Counted from the stretch's first letter, positions 8,480 to 17,074 are shown. The stretch: 64,000 nt of DNA from Deltaproteobacteria bacterium (GCA_020632995.1 JACKEN010000006.1:124001-188000); one strand, 5' to 3'. Notes: generated by a model not told the origin, from the letters alone. A program made the numbers and translations.

Positions 8480-9433
8480 ATGAAGAGATACTTCGCGGTG
8501 GCGCTGGTGCTCTGCCTCCAAGGTGCTGGGTGCAGCTCGGAGCCGACGGTGTGCGTGGGCGACTCGGAGTGCCAGGACGGGAACTTCTGTAACGGGTGGG
8601 AGCAGTGCGACCCGTCGAGCGTGCGGGCCAGCGCTCGGGGCTGCGTCCCTGGGATCGCGTGTTTGTTCGTGCGCAACGAGTTTCGCTTCGAGGAGGGGCC
8701 GGACGCCGCGGCGTCGGTCGCGTGCGCCGAGGACGTCTATGGCTTGGGCATCTACCGGCGCTGCGCCGAGCGGGAAGGCAAGCCCCGCCCGTCCAAGGGG
8801 AGCGCCCTCGGGGGCGAGTTCTGCGAGGCGCCGCTCGAGGTGGACTACCAGATCCAGTGCCGGGTGGAGGCCTACAACTTCTGTTACGCCGACGCCGACT
8901 GTGACAACGGCAACTTCTGCGATGGTGTCGAGCGCTGCGTGCCGATGACGAGCCAGGCTGACGCGTTCGGGTGCGCGCCCGCGGCGGCGGGGCCCTGTGC
9001 GGCGCCGCTCGCGTGTGACGAGGTCTTGGATACTTGCTTCCTCGACTGCGTCGACGAGGACGGCGACGGCGCGATGAGCGCCGCGTGCGGCGGGGACGAC
9101 TGCGACGACGCTGATCCGGGGCGCTTCCCCGGCAACCCCGAGGTCTGCAACGATCGCGACGAGGACTGCGACGACACGACCCTGGGTGACGTGGACGAGG
9201 ACGGCGACGGCTTCGTCTCCGCGGCGTGCCGGGGCCCCGGTGGGCGGCAGGGGAGCGACTGCGACGACACGAACCCCCACCTCTTCCCGGGGTCGATCCG
9301 ATGCGCCGGCACCACCCCGAACGACCAGGGCAACATCCAGGTCTGCACCGCGGGTGTCTGGAGCAACTCGTCTTGCGAAAATGGTTGGTTCTGCTACACG
9401 CAGCCGCCTGGATACGGTGTGTGTGTGCCGTAG
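8480..9433 (+). CDS. Cys-rich MopE-like lipoprotein
   Basis: A 317-residue secreted protein. I start it at ATG 8480 (MKRYFAVALVLCLQGAGCSS), giving a clean lipoprotein signal with lipobox LQGAGC; a longer upstream frame has no signal. Two Cys-rich modules share the pattern C-x-D-x-(D/E)C-x2-GNFC-x-G-x-(E/Q)xC near residues 30-50 and 135-155 (CQDGNFCNGWEQC, CDNGNFCDGVERC). The C-terminal half has two DEDGDG acidic loops followed by DCDD..P..FPG, the putative metal-binding motif of MopE-type proteins (Pfam Cu-binding_MopE). It likely sits on the outer surface and binds Ca or another metal. Its role is unknown. It lies 58 bp downstream of the pseudokinase on the same strand. Confidence 0.82.
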   Translation: MKRYFAVALVLCLQGAGCSSEPTVCVGDSECQDGNFCNGWEQCDPSSVRASARGCVPGIACLFVRNEFRFEEGPDAAASVACAEDVYGLGIYRRCAEREGKPRPSKGSALGGEFCEAPLEVDYQIQCRVEAYNFCYADADCDNGNFCDGVERCVPMTSQADAFGCAPAAAGPCAAPLACDEVLDTCFLDCVDEDGDGAMSAACGGDDCDDADPGRFPGNPEVCNDRDEDCDDTTLGDVDEDGDGFVSAACRGPGGRQGSDCDDTNPHLFPGSIRCAGTTPNDQGNIQVCTAGVWSNSSCENGWFCYTQPPGYGVCVP

Positions 9434-9484
9434 CCTGACGGTGCGACATGGCGGCGCTCCGGGCCGTCGTGCGACCCTGGCGAG

Positions 9485-10819
9485 GTGAAGCGCGTCGCCG
9501 TCCTCTCTGCCCTTGGCTGGGGCCTGTTCGCTTGCAGCGCCACCACCCCGCGCCCGGCCGAGTCTCCGCTCACGAGCATCGACCCCGTCGCGATACCATT
9601 GGGGCCCGCGCGCGCTGTGTTCGATGCGGCCGACCGGTTGTGCAAGGCGGATGGCGGCGCCACCTGGGGCGCATCGCTCTGTGGTCCGATCCTGCTGGTC
9701 GACCCCGTGACTCGAACTGCGGTTGGCAGCCAGCCCGACGTCGACGGTTGGCTCGGGGCGCGGGAGGGGCTCTGGGTCGGGCCGCTCACGCCGGAGGTCC
9801 CGATCGCGAACACCGCGGTGACCTGGTCCGGCGTGCGCTGGGTCGCGCTCGTGTGGCCGCTCCCCGAGGACGAGGCCCGACGCGATGTCCTCCTCGCGCA
9901 CGAGATGTTCCACCGCATCGCGGACGAGGTCGTCGGGCCGGGCGATGGGATGCAAGGGCAAGAGAACCCGCACCTCGACACCCAGCAGGGCCGGTACTGG
10001 CTGCAGCTCGAGTGGCGGGCCCTGGCGGCGGCGCTGTCGGCCGGGTCCGAGGCGGCGCGGCGAGAGGCCATCGCGCATGCCCTCGGCTTCCGCGCGGCGC
10101 GGCGCGCAGCGTTTGCGGGGAGCGCCGCGTCGGAGGACGCCCTGGAGCTGAACGAGGGCCTCGCGGAGTACACGGGGGTGGTGTGCGGGCGGCGCGGCGC
10201 GAGCGAGCAGCGGGAGGCCGCGCTCCATGACCTTCGCGCGCACGTCGATGATCCGAGCTTCGCGCGCTCGTTCGCGTATGCCACCGGTCCAGCCTACGGG
10301 CTCCTGCTCGATCGGTATGCGCAGGGGTGGCGTGCGCGCGTGGGCGAGGTGAAGAGCCTGAGCCAGGCCCTCGCGGAGGCGGTGGGCGTTCCGGCGCTGG
10401 CGGCGACGGATGCCGCGGCTCGCTACGGCGGGCCGGAGCTCTTCGCGGCGGAGGAGGCGCGGGCGAAGCGTCAGGCCGAGGTGCTCGCCCGCGATCGGCA
10501 GTTGCTCGTCGAGGGGCCGGTGCTGAGGCTCGCGTTTCGGCACATGAAGATCGAGTTCGATCCTCGCACGGTGCGCGGGCTCGAGGGCCTCGGATCCGTC
10601 TATCCGACCCTCCGCGTCGTCGATGACTGGGGCGTGTTGACGGTCTCGGATGTGGCGCTGGTGACGTCGGATTGGAGCGCGGTGGTGGTCCCTGCGCCGA
10701 CGGAGGCCAAGGGCCCGGTGATCGAGGGGCCCGGCTGGCGATTGGAGCTGGCGTCTTCGTGGCGGCTGGAGGCCGACGCCCGGGCGGGTGACCTCCGGGT
10801 GAGCAAGCACCCTGAGTAG
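9485..10819 (+). CDS. Putative zinc-metalloprotease lipoprotein (HExxH)
   Basis: A 444-residue protein starting at GTG 9485 with a lipoprotein signal (LSALGWGLFACSAT, Cys near residue 18). HEMFH at residues 139-143 is a zinc-binding HExxH helix, and NEGLAEYTG from 223 supplies a plausible third glutamate ligand, the gluzincin arrangement. The rest, including a C-terminal beta-rich region, matches no family I recognise. It probably acts on the outer membrane or surface. It follows the MopE-like lipoprotein by 51 bp on the same strand and may be cotranscribed. Protease activity is inferred only from the motif spacing. Confidence 0.75.
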   Translation: MKRVAVLSALGWGLFACSATTPRPAESPLTSIDPVAIPLGPARAVFDAADRLCKADGGATWGASLCGPILLVDPVTRTAVGSQPDVDGWLGAREGLWVGPLTPEVPIANTAVTWSGVRWVALVWPLPEDEARRDVLLAHEMFHRIADEVVGPGDGMQGQENPHLDTQQGRYWLQLEWRALAAALSAGSEAARREAIAHALGFRAARRAAFAGSAASEDALELNEGLAEYTGVVCGRRGASEQREAALHDLRAHVDDPSFARSFAYATGPAYGLLLDRYAQGWRARVGEVKSLSQALAEAVGVPALAATDAAARYGGPELFAAEEARAKRQAEVLARDRQLLVEGPVLRLAFRHMKIEFDPRTVRGLEGLGSVYPTLRVVDDWGVLTVSDVALVTSDWSAVVVPAPTEAKGPVIEGPGWRLELASSWRLEADARAGDLRVSKHPE

Positions 10820-10849
10820 CGATGGAGCCGCGGATGGCGTGCCCCCGCG

Positions 10850-12319
10850 TCAGCTCTCCGCCGGGGCCTCGGCCAGCGCGGGCGCCGCCTTCTTGCGCGG
10901 CGCCGCGTTCCAGATGCGGAGCGCGAGGACGGTGCCCACGATCGCGAAGGGCACCAGGAACAGCGGCCACGCGCCCCAGTTGGCGGGGTCTCCGGCCAGC
11001 TCCGCCTTGGGGGTGATATGGCCGAGGGCGACCGCCTGGAAGCCGGTGCCGAGGTAGACGAGCCCGTCCACCAGGCCGGTGACGGTGCCGGCGTTCTTGC
11101 TGCCGCCGAAGTCGGCGGTGGAGGTGCCGCTCAGGATGCCGTGGACCCCGATGACCGCGGCGGAGATGGCCAGGGCGGCGAGGCCCGGGATCCACGGGTC
11201 GCTGGTCAGGGTGAAGGCCATGGCGAGGGTCGACACGAACATCACGCCGTAGAGCACGCCGGCCATGGGGGCGCGGCGGGACTGGAAGAAGCGGTCCGAG
11301 GCCCAGCCGGTGAGGAAGGAGCCGGCGATGCCGCAGATGAGGAGCATCAGGCCCCAGTTGGCGCGGATGAAGAAGGCCTTCTGGCCGGTCTCCCCCATGA
11401 AGAAGGGGTACCAGTGCATGATGCCGTTCCGGAGGACGCCGGAGCAGAACTCGATCCCGCACACCACCAGGAGCACGGGGTGGGTCAGGGCGAGCTTGAA
11501 CACGCGCAAGGTGCGTTGCACGCTCCAGCCGATGTACGCGCCCACGCTGGCCGGCCGGTGCTCGGGCTCCTCGGCCATGAGGTGCTCCTCGCCGGTGTCG
11601 AAGTCGTCGTGGCCCGCCTCGCCCGGGGTGTTGCGCAGGAAGAGCAGCAGGATCACCCAGAGCACGGTGAGGATGGCGGCGGGGGCGAAGAACAGGTGCC
11701 AGTTCTGATCCACGCCGGCGTTCCCGGTCCCGGTGATCGCGGAGTAGAACGCGGCGAGCGGGCCCAGGTCGGCGTCCAGCTTGCTGCGGGTGGCCTGCGC
11801 GATGGCGCCGCCCCAGTCGAAGGCGAAGTAGATGCCGAGCGAGATCATCACCCCGAAGATGGTCGAGAAGGTGCCGCGCTCCCGGACGTGGAACCACGGC
11901 GCCTTGGTGGTGACGATGGCCACCGCGCCGAAGGACTGAAAGTACATGTTGCCCGCGTAGAGCGGGATGAAGACCGACGCGATGGGGAGCTTCCAACCCC
12001 ACATCGTGATGCCGTAGAGCACCACGCCCATCGCCACGTTCATGACGATGGAGCCGAGCATGCCGATGAGCATGGCGATGCGCCCGCCCACGCGATCGGT
12101 GAGCGGCCCGTTCACCACGAACGCGAAGCCGTAGACGATGGCGCCCACCCCGAAGATGTCGCCGAAGTCCGCCTTGGTCATCAGGTCGCCGAGCGCGCCC
12201 TTGGCCACCGTCAGGTTGTAGCGGCCCATGTAGAGGAACGCGTAGGCGAGCCCGAGCGGGAACCAGTTCAGGAACCGGCGCACCCGGAAGGCGGAGCTGT
12301 GTTGCGGGATGAAATCCAC
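10850..12319 (-). CDS. OPA-family MFS transporter (GlpT/UhpT-like)
   Basis: A polytopic membrane protein of about 489 residues with the N-terminal signature of organophosphate:phosphate antiporters (FLNWFPLGLAYAFLYMGRYNLT, with the conserved Arg in helix 1) followed by the MFS loop NGPLTDRVGGR. By family knowledge it exchanges a sugar phosphate, glycerol-3-phosphate or similar ester for phosphate. About 12 hydrophobic segments are visible, with an unusually long hydrophilic central loop (EAGHDDFDTGEEHLMAEEPEH). Start choice: GTG 12319 gives a normal short N-terminus; an in-frame TTG at 12358 would add 13 residues. The substrate cannot be assigned, and no metabolic gene sits beside it. Confidence 0.88.
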   Translation of the reverse strand: MDFIPQHSSAFRVRRFLNWFPLGLAYAFLYMGRYNLTVAKGALGDLMTKADFGDIFGVGAIVYGFAFVVNGPLTDRVGGRIAMLIGMLGSIVMNVAMGVVLYGITMWGWKLPIASVFIPLYAGNMYFQSFGAVAIVTTKAPWFHVRERGTFSTIFGVMISLGIYFAFDWGGAIAQATRSKLDADLGPLAAFYSAITGTGNAGVDQNWHLFFAPAAILTVLWVILLLFLRNTPGEAGHDDFDTGEEHLMAEEPEHRPASVGAYIGWSVQRTLRVFKLALTHPVLLVVCGIEFCSGVLRNGIMHWYPFFMGETGQKAFFIRANWGLMLLICGIAGSFLTGWASDRFFQSRRAPMAGVLYGVMFVSTLAMAFTLTSDPWIPGLAALAISAAVIGVHGILSGTSTADFGGSKNAGTVTGLVDGLVYLGTGFQAVALGHITPKAELAGDPANWGAWPLFLVPFAIVGTVLALRIWNAAPRKKAAPALAEAPAES

Positions 12320-12417
12320 GGCTGAGGCCGGCGTACTTGGGTGCTCACGGTCGGGCAACCGCCGCTGAGGCGAGATCGGGCGATGTCACGGACGCCTAAG
12401 GGAAACCACCCGGTCCG

Positions 12418-12469
12418 CAAGCGCAGCGCGCAGCGGGCCCCGGCCCGCGAAGAGGGGTGGGACGGCTCC
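12418..12469 (+). repeat. Dispersed GC-rich repeat, copy B, with hairpin
   Basis: This 52-nt element matches copy A (867-919) in four blocks and copy D (56352-56378) in its first half. Its centre is a perfect inverted repeat GCGGGCC-CC-GGCCCGC at 12433-12448. On the minus strand it lies between the end of the hypothetical gene at 12479 and the start of the transporter gene, so the hairpin could act as a terminator or as an mRNA-stability structure. No T-run follows it. The remaining bases of 12320-12478 show nothing else. Confidence 0.6.
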
Positions 12470-12478
12470 GCCGGCCTG

Positions 12479-12979
12479 CTAGTACGGCATCAGCCAGTCG
12501 AGCGCGTGGCGGGCCCGGCCGTGGGAGCGGACGAACTGGCACACGAAGGTGAGCTTCCCGACCCGGAACGCGAGGCGGTCCCCGAAGCCGATCTGGACGG
12601 CGTAGGCCGGGAACGGGGCCGACGTTGGGCGCCGGGTGACCTCGCGGCTCACCTGGCCGTCGTCGGTCCGCAGGGCGACCTGCGCCTGCTCGGGGACGGT
12701 GATGAAGGCTGTCCTGCCGCGGATCCGGGCGAGGGTGAAGCGCTTGGCGTCGAGCGGCAGCTCCACGATGAGGTGGGTGCGGCGCCCTGCGGTGTAGGCA
12801 CCCACCGTCACCCGGCGGCGGCGGCCCGACTCGACCTGGTCCAACAGGTCGTTGTCCCAGTAGGCGGCGACCTCCAGCGTGTAGTGGGTCGGGGTGGGGC
12901 GCTCGAAGTCGTAGCGCTTCTTCTCGAGCACCTGGAGCTCGCGCGCGATGGGGTGTTCCAGCTGCTCTCCCGGGTCCAC
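12479..12979 (-). CDS. Hypothetical protein
   Basis: A 166-residue soluble protein starting at GTG 12979. I do not recognise the family. The sequence alternates charged helices and beta-like stretches (YTLEVAAYWDNDLLDQVESG, THLIVELPLDAKRFTLARI, TAFITVPEQAQVALRTDDG) and ends DRLAFRVGKLTFVCQFVRSHGRARHALDWLMPY. No signal peptide or membrane helix. It is divergent from aceK with only 32 bp between the two starts, so the promoters must overlap or lie inside the genes. The minus frame is preferred over the antisense plus frame because the latter is Arg/Gly/Val-rich shadow sequence. Confidence 0.7.
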   Translation of the reverse strand: MDPGEQLEHPIARELQVLEKKRYDFERPTPTHYTLEVAAYWDNDLLDQVESGRRRRVTVGAYTAGRRTHLIVELPLDAKRFTLARIRGRTAFITVPEQAQVALRTDDGQVSREVTRRPTSAPFPAYAVQIGFGDRLAFRVGKLTFVCQFVRSHGRARHALDWLMPY

Positions 12980-13011
12980 GGACTTGGGTATGATGCAGGT
13001 CGAGGCCCGCC

Positions 13012-14775
13012 TTGACTACTTCAACCTCCGCCCCCGAGCTCACCCTGGATCCAGTCGAACGGATCCGCCTGGTGGATCGAGGCACCGACGTCGTGCTGTC
13101 CGCCTTCGCCCAGTACATGACCGACTTTCGCGCCATGAGCCGGGCCGCCCGGGGATGGTTCGAGCAGCGCCAGTGGCACGAGGCCCAGGCGGGCGCGATC
13201 CGGCGCCTCGACCTCTACGCGCAGGCGGTGGCGGGGGCCCGGACCGCGCTGAAGGCGGCCCTGGGCGCGCAGCTCCACCTGCACGAGGTCTGGGAGGGCA
13301 TGAAGCTCGCCTACGCCCGCCGCATCGCGGACCGGGTGGACGAGGAGCTGGCCGAGACGTTCTTCAACTCGGTGACCCGGGCGGTGCTCACCACCATGGG
13401 GGTCGACGCCAAGATCGAGTTCGTCTGGTTCGACATCGAGATCCTGCCGTCGGGGGACGAGCTCCCCACCTACCGCACCTTCCACCGCCTGCACGACACC
13501 CGGGAGGTGGTGGACGCGGTGCTCGACGCCTTCACCTTCTCGGTGCCGTGGGCCGACAAGGAGGGCGACGCAAGAGAGGTTGCACGGCGGGTCGACACCT
13601 TCCTCGCCGCCCAGTGGAGCTACAGCGCGTTCGACGCGATCGAGGTCGCGGAGCCGATCTTCTACCGGAACAAGGGCGCCTACCTGGTGGGGCGCATCCG
13701 GCGCGGGATCCGGGTGGTGCCCTTCGTGCTCGCGCTGATGAGCGACGAGGACGGGATCCGGGTGGACGCGGTGCTCATGGAGGAGGACGCGGTGAGCATG
13801 GTGTTCTCCTTCGCGCGCTCCTACTTCTTCGTGGATCCGGTGCGCCCGGTGGAGCTCATCGGGTTCCTACGCTCGATCATGCCGCTGAAGCCGGTGGCCG
13901 AGCTCTACATCGCGCTCGGCTTCGTGAAGCACGGCAAGACGGTGCGCTACCGCCACCTCTACCGGCACCTCGACCACTCCTCCGACCGCTTCGCGGAGGC
14001 GCGGGGCATCAAGGGCATGGTGATGATCTGCTTCACCCTCCCGTCCTACGACATCGTCTTCAAGGTGATCCGCGACCGCTTCGCGGCGCCCAAGAAGACC
14101 ACGCGTCAGCTCGTGCAGCAGAGCTACGACCTCGTGTTCAAGCACGACCGGGTGGGGCGCCTCATCGACGCCCAGGAGTTCGAGCACCTGCGCTTTCGTC
14201 GGGACCGCTTCGAGGCCGGCATCCTGCAGGAGCTGATGGAGGAGGCCTCGTCGTCGGTCACCGTCACCGACGACGAGGTGATCATCCACCACGCGTACAC
14301 CGAGCGCCGGCTCAACCCGCTGAACGTGTACGTGAACGAGGTGAGCAAGGAGAAGGCGCTCGCCGCGGTGGAAGAGTACGGCGCGGCGCTGAAGGACCTC
14401 GCGTCCGCCAACGTGTTCGCGGGCGACCTCCTCATCAAGAACTTCGGCGTCACCCGCCACGGGCGCGTGGTGTTCTACGACTACGACGAGCTCTGCCTCC
14501 TCGACGCCTGCCGGTTCCGAAAGCTCCCGAGCTACCACGAGTCGTACGGCTCCTCCGAAGGCGAGGTCAGCTTCTTCGTGGACGACAACGACATCTTCCC
14601 CGAGGAGTTCAGGAGCTTCCTCTGGCCGGCGGGGCCGCTGAGGGACCACTTCGAGAAGAGCCACCCCGACCTGTTCACGGTGGAGTTCTGGCGGCGCATG
14701 CAGGCCCAGAGCAAGGCGGGGGTGATCAGCGACGTGTTCCCGTATCCCTACGAGATGCGCCTGGTTCGACGCTGA
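13012..14775 (+). CDS. aceK: Isocitrate dehydrogenase kinase/phosphatase
   Basis: A 587-residue bifunctional enzyme (E. coli AceK is 578) that phosphorylates and dephosphorylates isocitrate dehydrogenase, switching carbon between the TCA cycle and the glyoxylate bypass. The signature block NVFAGDLLIKNFGVTRHGRV followed by VFYDYDE carries the catalytic Asp and metal ligands, and GMVMICFTLPSYDIVFKVIRDRF and VEFWRRMQAQ are also family-typical. The start is TTG 13012 with a GAGG ribosome-binding site at 13002-13005. No aceA or aceB (glyoxylate shunt) is adjacent, unlike in enterobacteria. An exact copy of the 14-bp palindrome lies inside the gene at 13570. Confidence 0.96.
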   Translation: MTTSTSAPELTLDPVERIRLVDRGTDVVLSAFAQYMTDFRAMSRAARGWFEQRQWHEAQAGAIRRLDLYAQAVAGARTALKAALGAQLHLHEVWEGMKLAYARRIADRVDEELAETFFNSVTRAVLTTMGVDAKIEFVWFDIEILPSGDELPTYRTFHRLHDTREVVDAVLDAFTFSVPWADKEGDAREVARRVDTFLAAQWSYSAFDAIEVAEPIFYRNKGAYLVGRIRRGIRVVPFVLALMSDEDGIRVDAVLMEEDAVSMVFSFARSYFFVDPVRPVELIGFLRSIMPLKPVAELYIALGFVKHGKTVRYRHLYRHLDHSSDRFAEARGIKGMVMICFTLPSYDIVFKVIRDRFAAPKKTTRQLVQQSYDLVFKHDRVGRLIDAQEFEHLRFRRDRFEAGILQELMEEASSSVTVTDDEVIIHHAYTERRLNPLNVYVNEVSKEKALAAVEEYGAALKDLASANVFAGDLLIKNFGVTRHGRVVFYDYDELCLLDACRFRKLPSYHESYGSSEGEVSFFVDDNDIFPEEFRSFLWPAGPLRDHFEKSHPDLFTVEFWRRMQAQSKAGVISDVFPYPYEMRLVRR

Positions 14776-14800
14776 GAGTCTGTTCAGTGCAAGACGCCCT

Positions 14801-14845
14801 GCGTCCGTCCGCTGTCCGTCCGGCCGGACGCTCGCTCGGACGAGG
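14801..14845. promoter_or_regulatory. Clustered CGTCCG/CGGACG inverted and direct repeats, possible activator site
   Basis: Between aceK and the small gene at 14925, the half-site CGTCCG or its complement occurs several times in about 45 bp, including a perfect 14-bp palindrome CGTCCGGCCGGACG at 14817-14830, direct copies before it and CGGACG after it. It lies 50-95 bp upstream of a -24/-12 promoter, the position expected for an enhancer-type activator site. It has no NorR-type GT-N7-AC pattern, so another activator would be needed. Binding is inferred. Confidence 0.45.
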
Positions 14846-14894
14846 GTAGGTCCATGTGCGCAGGATCCGCGGGGGCGGCGGTGGCGCCGAGGGG

Positions 14895-14911
14895 TTGGCA
14901 CGGAGCCTGCT
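14895..14911 (+). promoter_or_regulatory. Sigma-54 (-24/-12) promoter
   Basis: TTGGCACGGAGCCTGCT matches the sigma-54 consensus TGGCACG-N4-TTGC(A/T) with the GG at 14897-14898 and GC at 14909-14910, exactly 12 apart. The expected start of transcription is near 14922, only about 3 nt before the ATG at 14925. The mRNA would be almost leaderless unless translation begins further in. Confidence 0.65.
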
Positions 14912-14924
14912 CTTGTCTGGCCCC

Positions 14925-15326
14925 ATGACGACCATCAAACCCGAGATCGTGAAGGCGCTGGTGACCTTGCAGGCCCGGCTGGTGGACGCGGTGCTCGCGC
15001 TGGAGCTCCCCGACCTGGAAGAGGGCGAGGTGCTGTCCGGCGGTCCGCCCCCCTACCGCAGGCTGGACTGCGACGGCCGGGCCCTCGCCTATATCCGGCC
15101 GCGGCCGAGGAAGCGGGCGGTGCGGGTGGACATCACCGGCCTGTGGCGCGCGCCCCGGAGCTCCCCGATCGCGACCCCCAACGCGGGCGGCGCGGCGAGC
15201 CTGCTGGTGGGAAACGAGGGTGACCTGCACGACGCGGTGCGCTTCATCCTCGCAACGGTCGAAAGCACGCGCCGGGCCGAGGCTCGGGCCCTGGAGCGTC
15301 GCGAGCACAGGACGGTGGAGGGGTAG
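14925..15326 (+). CDS. Hypothetical protein behind a sigma-54 promoter
   Basis: A 133-residue soluble protein starting MTTIKPEIVKALVTLQARLVDAVLALELPDLEEGE. I do not recognise it. The N-terminal 40 residues look helical, the middle is beta-like (RRLDCDGRALAYIRPRPRKR, then VRVDITGLW) and the C-terminal 35 residues are a charged helix. There is no signal peptide. The start is set at the first ATG after the predicted -24/-12 promoter, leaving almost no leader; in-frame GTG codons at 14949 and 14961 are alternatives. It converges on norR with 13 bp between them, so the nitrogen-oxide regulator and this gene are neighbours, but no NorR site is present. Confidence 0.65.
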   Translation: MTTIKPEIVKALVTLQARLVDAVLALELPDLEEGEVLSGGPPPYRRLDCDGRALAYIRPRPRKRAVRVDITGLWRAPRSSPIATPNAGGAASLLVGNEGDLHDAVRFILATVESTRRAEARALERREHRTVEG

Positions 15327-15332
15327 CGGCGC

Positions 15333-15349
15333 CCTGCGTTCAGCGCAGG
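15333..15349. terminator. Inverted repeat between convergent genes
   Basis: CCTGCG-TTCAG-CGCAGG forms a 6-bp stem with a 5-nt loop, spanning the norR stop codon and the gap to the convergent small gene. It may terminate both transcripts. No T-run is present on either strand. Confidence 0.35.
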
Positions 15350-16932
15350 CCGAGGCGTCGGGCCAAGCGCTGGAGGTTGCCCCGGTCGAGCCCCAAGGCC
15401 CTGGCGGCCGGGGCCCAGCGGCCGTCGGCGCGCGCGAGGGCGTCCCTGACCATGGTGCGTTGCAGGTGCTCCACCGCCGCCTTGAGCGTCAGATCGCCCG
15501 GCGGACTGGCGGCGGGGCTCGCAGGTGAGGCGGTGTTCTGCTGGCTAGCTTGCGCCTCGGCGGGGTGAGGTGCGGCCGGGCCCAGGGCCTCGTGCAGGTG
15601 GTCGAGGCTCACCGTGGTGGTGCCGTCCCCCGACGCCTTGCCGGCTCGCAGGACGGCGCGCGTCACCACGTGCTCCAGCTCTCGCACGTTGCCGGGCCAG
15701 TCGTGGGCCTCCAGGCGCCGGATGGCCTCCGGCGTGAAGCGCATGCGACCTACGCCCAGCTTGAGCCGCGCCTGGTCCAGGAAGTGCCCGGCCAGGAGCG
15801 CCACGTCCTCCCGCCGCTCGCGTAGGGGGGCCAGGTGGATGGGGAACACCGCCAGCCTGTGGTAGAGGTCCAGCCGGAACCGGCCGCGGCGCGCCTCTTC
15901 CTCCAGGCGGCGGTTTGTGGCGGCGATGACCCGTACGTCTACCCGGCGGAGCTCGTCCGAGCCCACCGGCTGGACCTCCTGGAACTGCAGGGTCCGCAGG
16001 ATCTTCGTCTGGATGGACAAGGGGAGCTCGCCCACCTCGTCCAGGAAGATGGTGGCACCGTCGGCCAGCTGGAACTTGCCGAGCCGGCGGCGGGAGGCGC
16101 CGGTGAACGCGCCCTCCTCATGGCCGAACAGCTCGCTCTCCGCCACGGACTCCGGTAGCGCGGCGCAGTTGACGTACACCAGGGGCCGATCGCGACGGGA
16201 GGAGCGGTTGTGGACCGAGCGCGCGGCCAGCTCCTTGCCGGTGCCGGTCTCTCCCATGAGCAGCACGGTCAGATCCGACGGCGCCACCGTGTCGATCTCG
16301 CGCTCGAGCGCGGAGGTCGCGGCGCTGCGGCCGATGAGGGTGCCGCCGAAGCGGCGCAATTCGTCCTGCGCCAGATCCTGGGCAAGCTGGCCTCGGGACT
16401 CGGCCAGCTGTTGGAGGCGCTCGATGAGCTCCGCGGTGTGGATGGCGGAAGCAGCCAGGGAGGCGAAGCCCGCCACCGCCTCCAGGTCGGCCCGGTCGAA
16501 GCGGCCGGGCTCGAGCGCGTCGAAGGTCAGCAGGCCCACCGGCACCCCCGCGTGGCGTAGGGCTGCGCCCATGCAGGAGTGCACGTCGAAGCGCTCGGTG
16601 TCGGGGTGATCGATGAGGCCGTCGAAGGGATCCGGTCGCGGGTCGGCGTCGGGGAAGCGCACCGGAACGGGGCTCTGCAAGATGGCCTGCAGGCGGGCCT
16701 GCTCCCGGGGATCGAAGCGCCGGCCCAGGGTGTCGCGGGACAGCCCGCGCACGGCGAGGGGGTGGAGCAGCCCATCGGGGCGCAGCCGGAACAGGGCGGC
16801 GGCGTCGCTCGCCACCACCCGCCGGGCCGCCTCCAACAGGCGCACGTAGCGCTCCTCCGACGGCAGGCTGGCCGTCAGGTCGTGGGCTACCTGCACCAGG
16901 GCGGCCTGGCTCGAATGATGTCGAGAGGACAT
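15340..16932 (-). CDS. norR: NorR: NO-responsive sigma-54-dependent activator
   Basis: A 530-residue three-domain activator. Residues about 20-175 are a GAF domain; the block HSCMGAALRHAGVPVGLLTFDAL contains a Cys (residue 120) and Asp in the positions that, in NorR, surround the non-haem iron sensing nitric oxide. The AAA+ domain has Walker A GETGTGKE, the sigma-54 contact motif GAFTGA and Walker B TIFLDEVGELP. The C-terminus is a Fis-type helix-turn-helix (ALARADGRWAPAARALGLDRGNLQRLARRLG). ATG 16932 is used; a TTG one codon earlier is possible. It is divergent from norCBQD, with three matching binding sites between them, one overlapping its own start codon, suggesting autoregulation. Confidence 0.93.
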   Translation of the reverse strand: MSSRHHSSQAALVQVAHDLTASLPSEERYVRLLEAARRVVASDAAALFRLRPDGLLHPLAVRGLSRDTLGRRFDPREQARLQAILQSPVPVRFPDADPRPDPFDGLIDHPDTERFDVHSCMGAALRHAGVPVGLLTFDALEPGRFDRADLEAVAGFASLAASAIHTAELIERLQQLAESRGQLAQDLAQDELRRFGGTLIGRSAATSALEREIDTVAPSDLTVLLMGETGTGKELAARSVHNRSSRRDRPLVYVNCAALPESVAESELFGHEEGAFTGASRRRLGKFQLADGATIFLDEVGELPLSIQTKILRTLQFQEVQPVGSDELRRVDVRVIAATNRRLEEEARRGRFRLDLYHRLAVFPIHLAPLRERREDVALLAGHFLDQARLKLGVGRMRFTPEAIRRLEAHDWPGNVRELEHVVTRAVLRAGKASGDGTTTVSLDHLHEALGPAAPHPAEAQASQQNTASPASPAASPPGDLTLKAAVEHLQRTMVRDALARADGRWAPAARALGLDRGNLQRLARRLGLR

Positions 16933-16975
16933 CAAAGATGTCGATATGACACGCGGGCGATCATGTCAATATGAC
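16920..16975. promoter_or_regulatory. Three NorR binding sites (GT-N7-AC)
   Basis: Three 11-bp sites share the NorR core GT-N7-AC: GTCGAGAGGAC at 16920-16930, GTCGATATGAC at 16940-16950 and GTCAATATGAC at 16965-16975. The last two are near-perfect GTC(A/G)ATATGAC. By family knowledge NorR uses three such sites upstream of a sigma-54 promoter to assemble its active hexamer. The first site covers the norR start codon. Confidence 0.8.
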
Positions 16976-17016
16976 AGCATGGGGGAGAAGCGCTTTGAAA
17001 GCAGGCCCTTGAGCCC

Positions 17017-17033
17017 TTGGCCCAGCGCCTGCT
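17017..17033 (+). promoter_or_regulatory. Sigma-54 promoter of the nor operon
   Basis: TTGGCCCAGCGCCTGCT has GG at 17019-17020 and GC at 17031-17032, the exact 12-nt -24/-12 spacing. It lies 42 bp downstream of the nearest NorR site and 42 bp upstream of the norC start, with a predicted transcription start near 17044. Confidence 0.75.
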
Positions 17034-17074
17034 CAACGGTGGGCGCGGGCCCCACCTGGGCCTCGAGGTGAACC

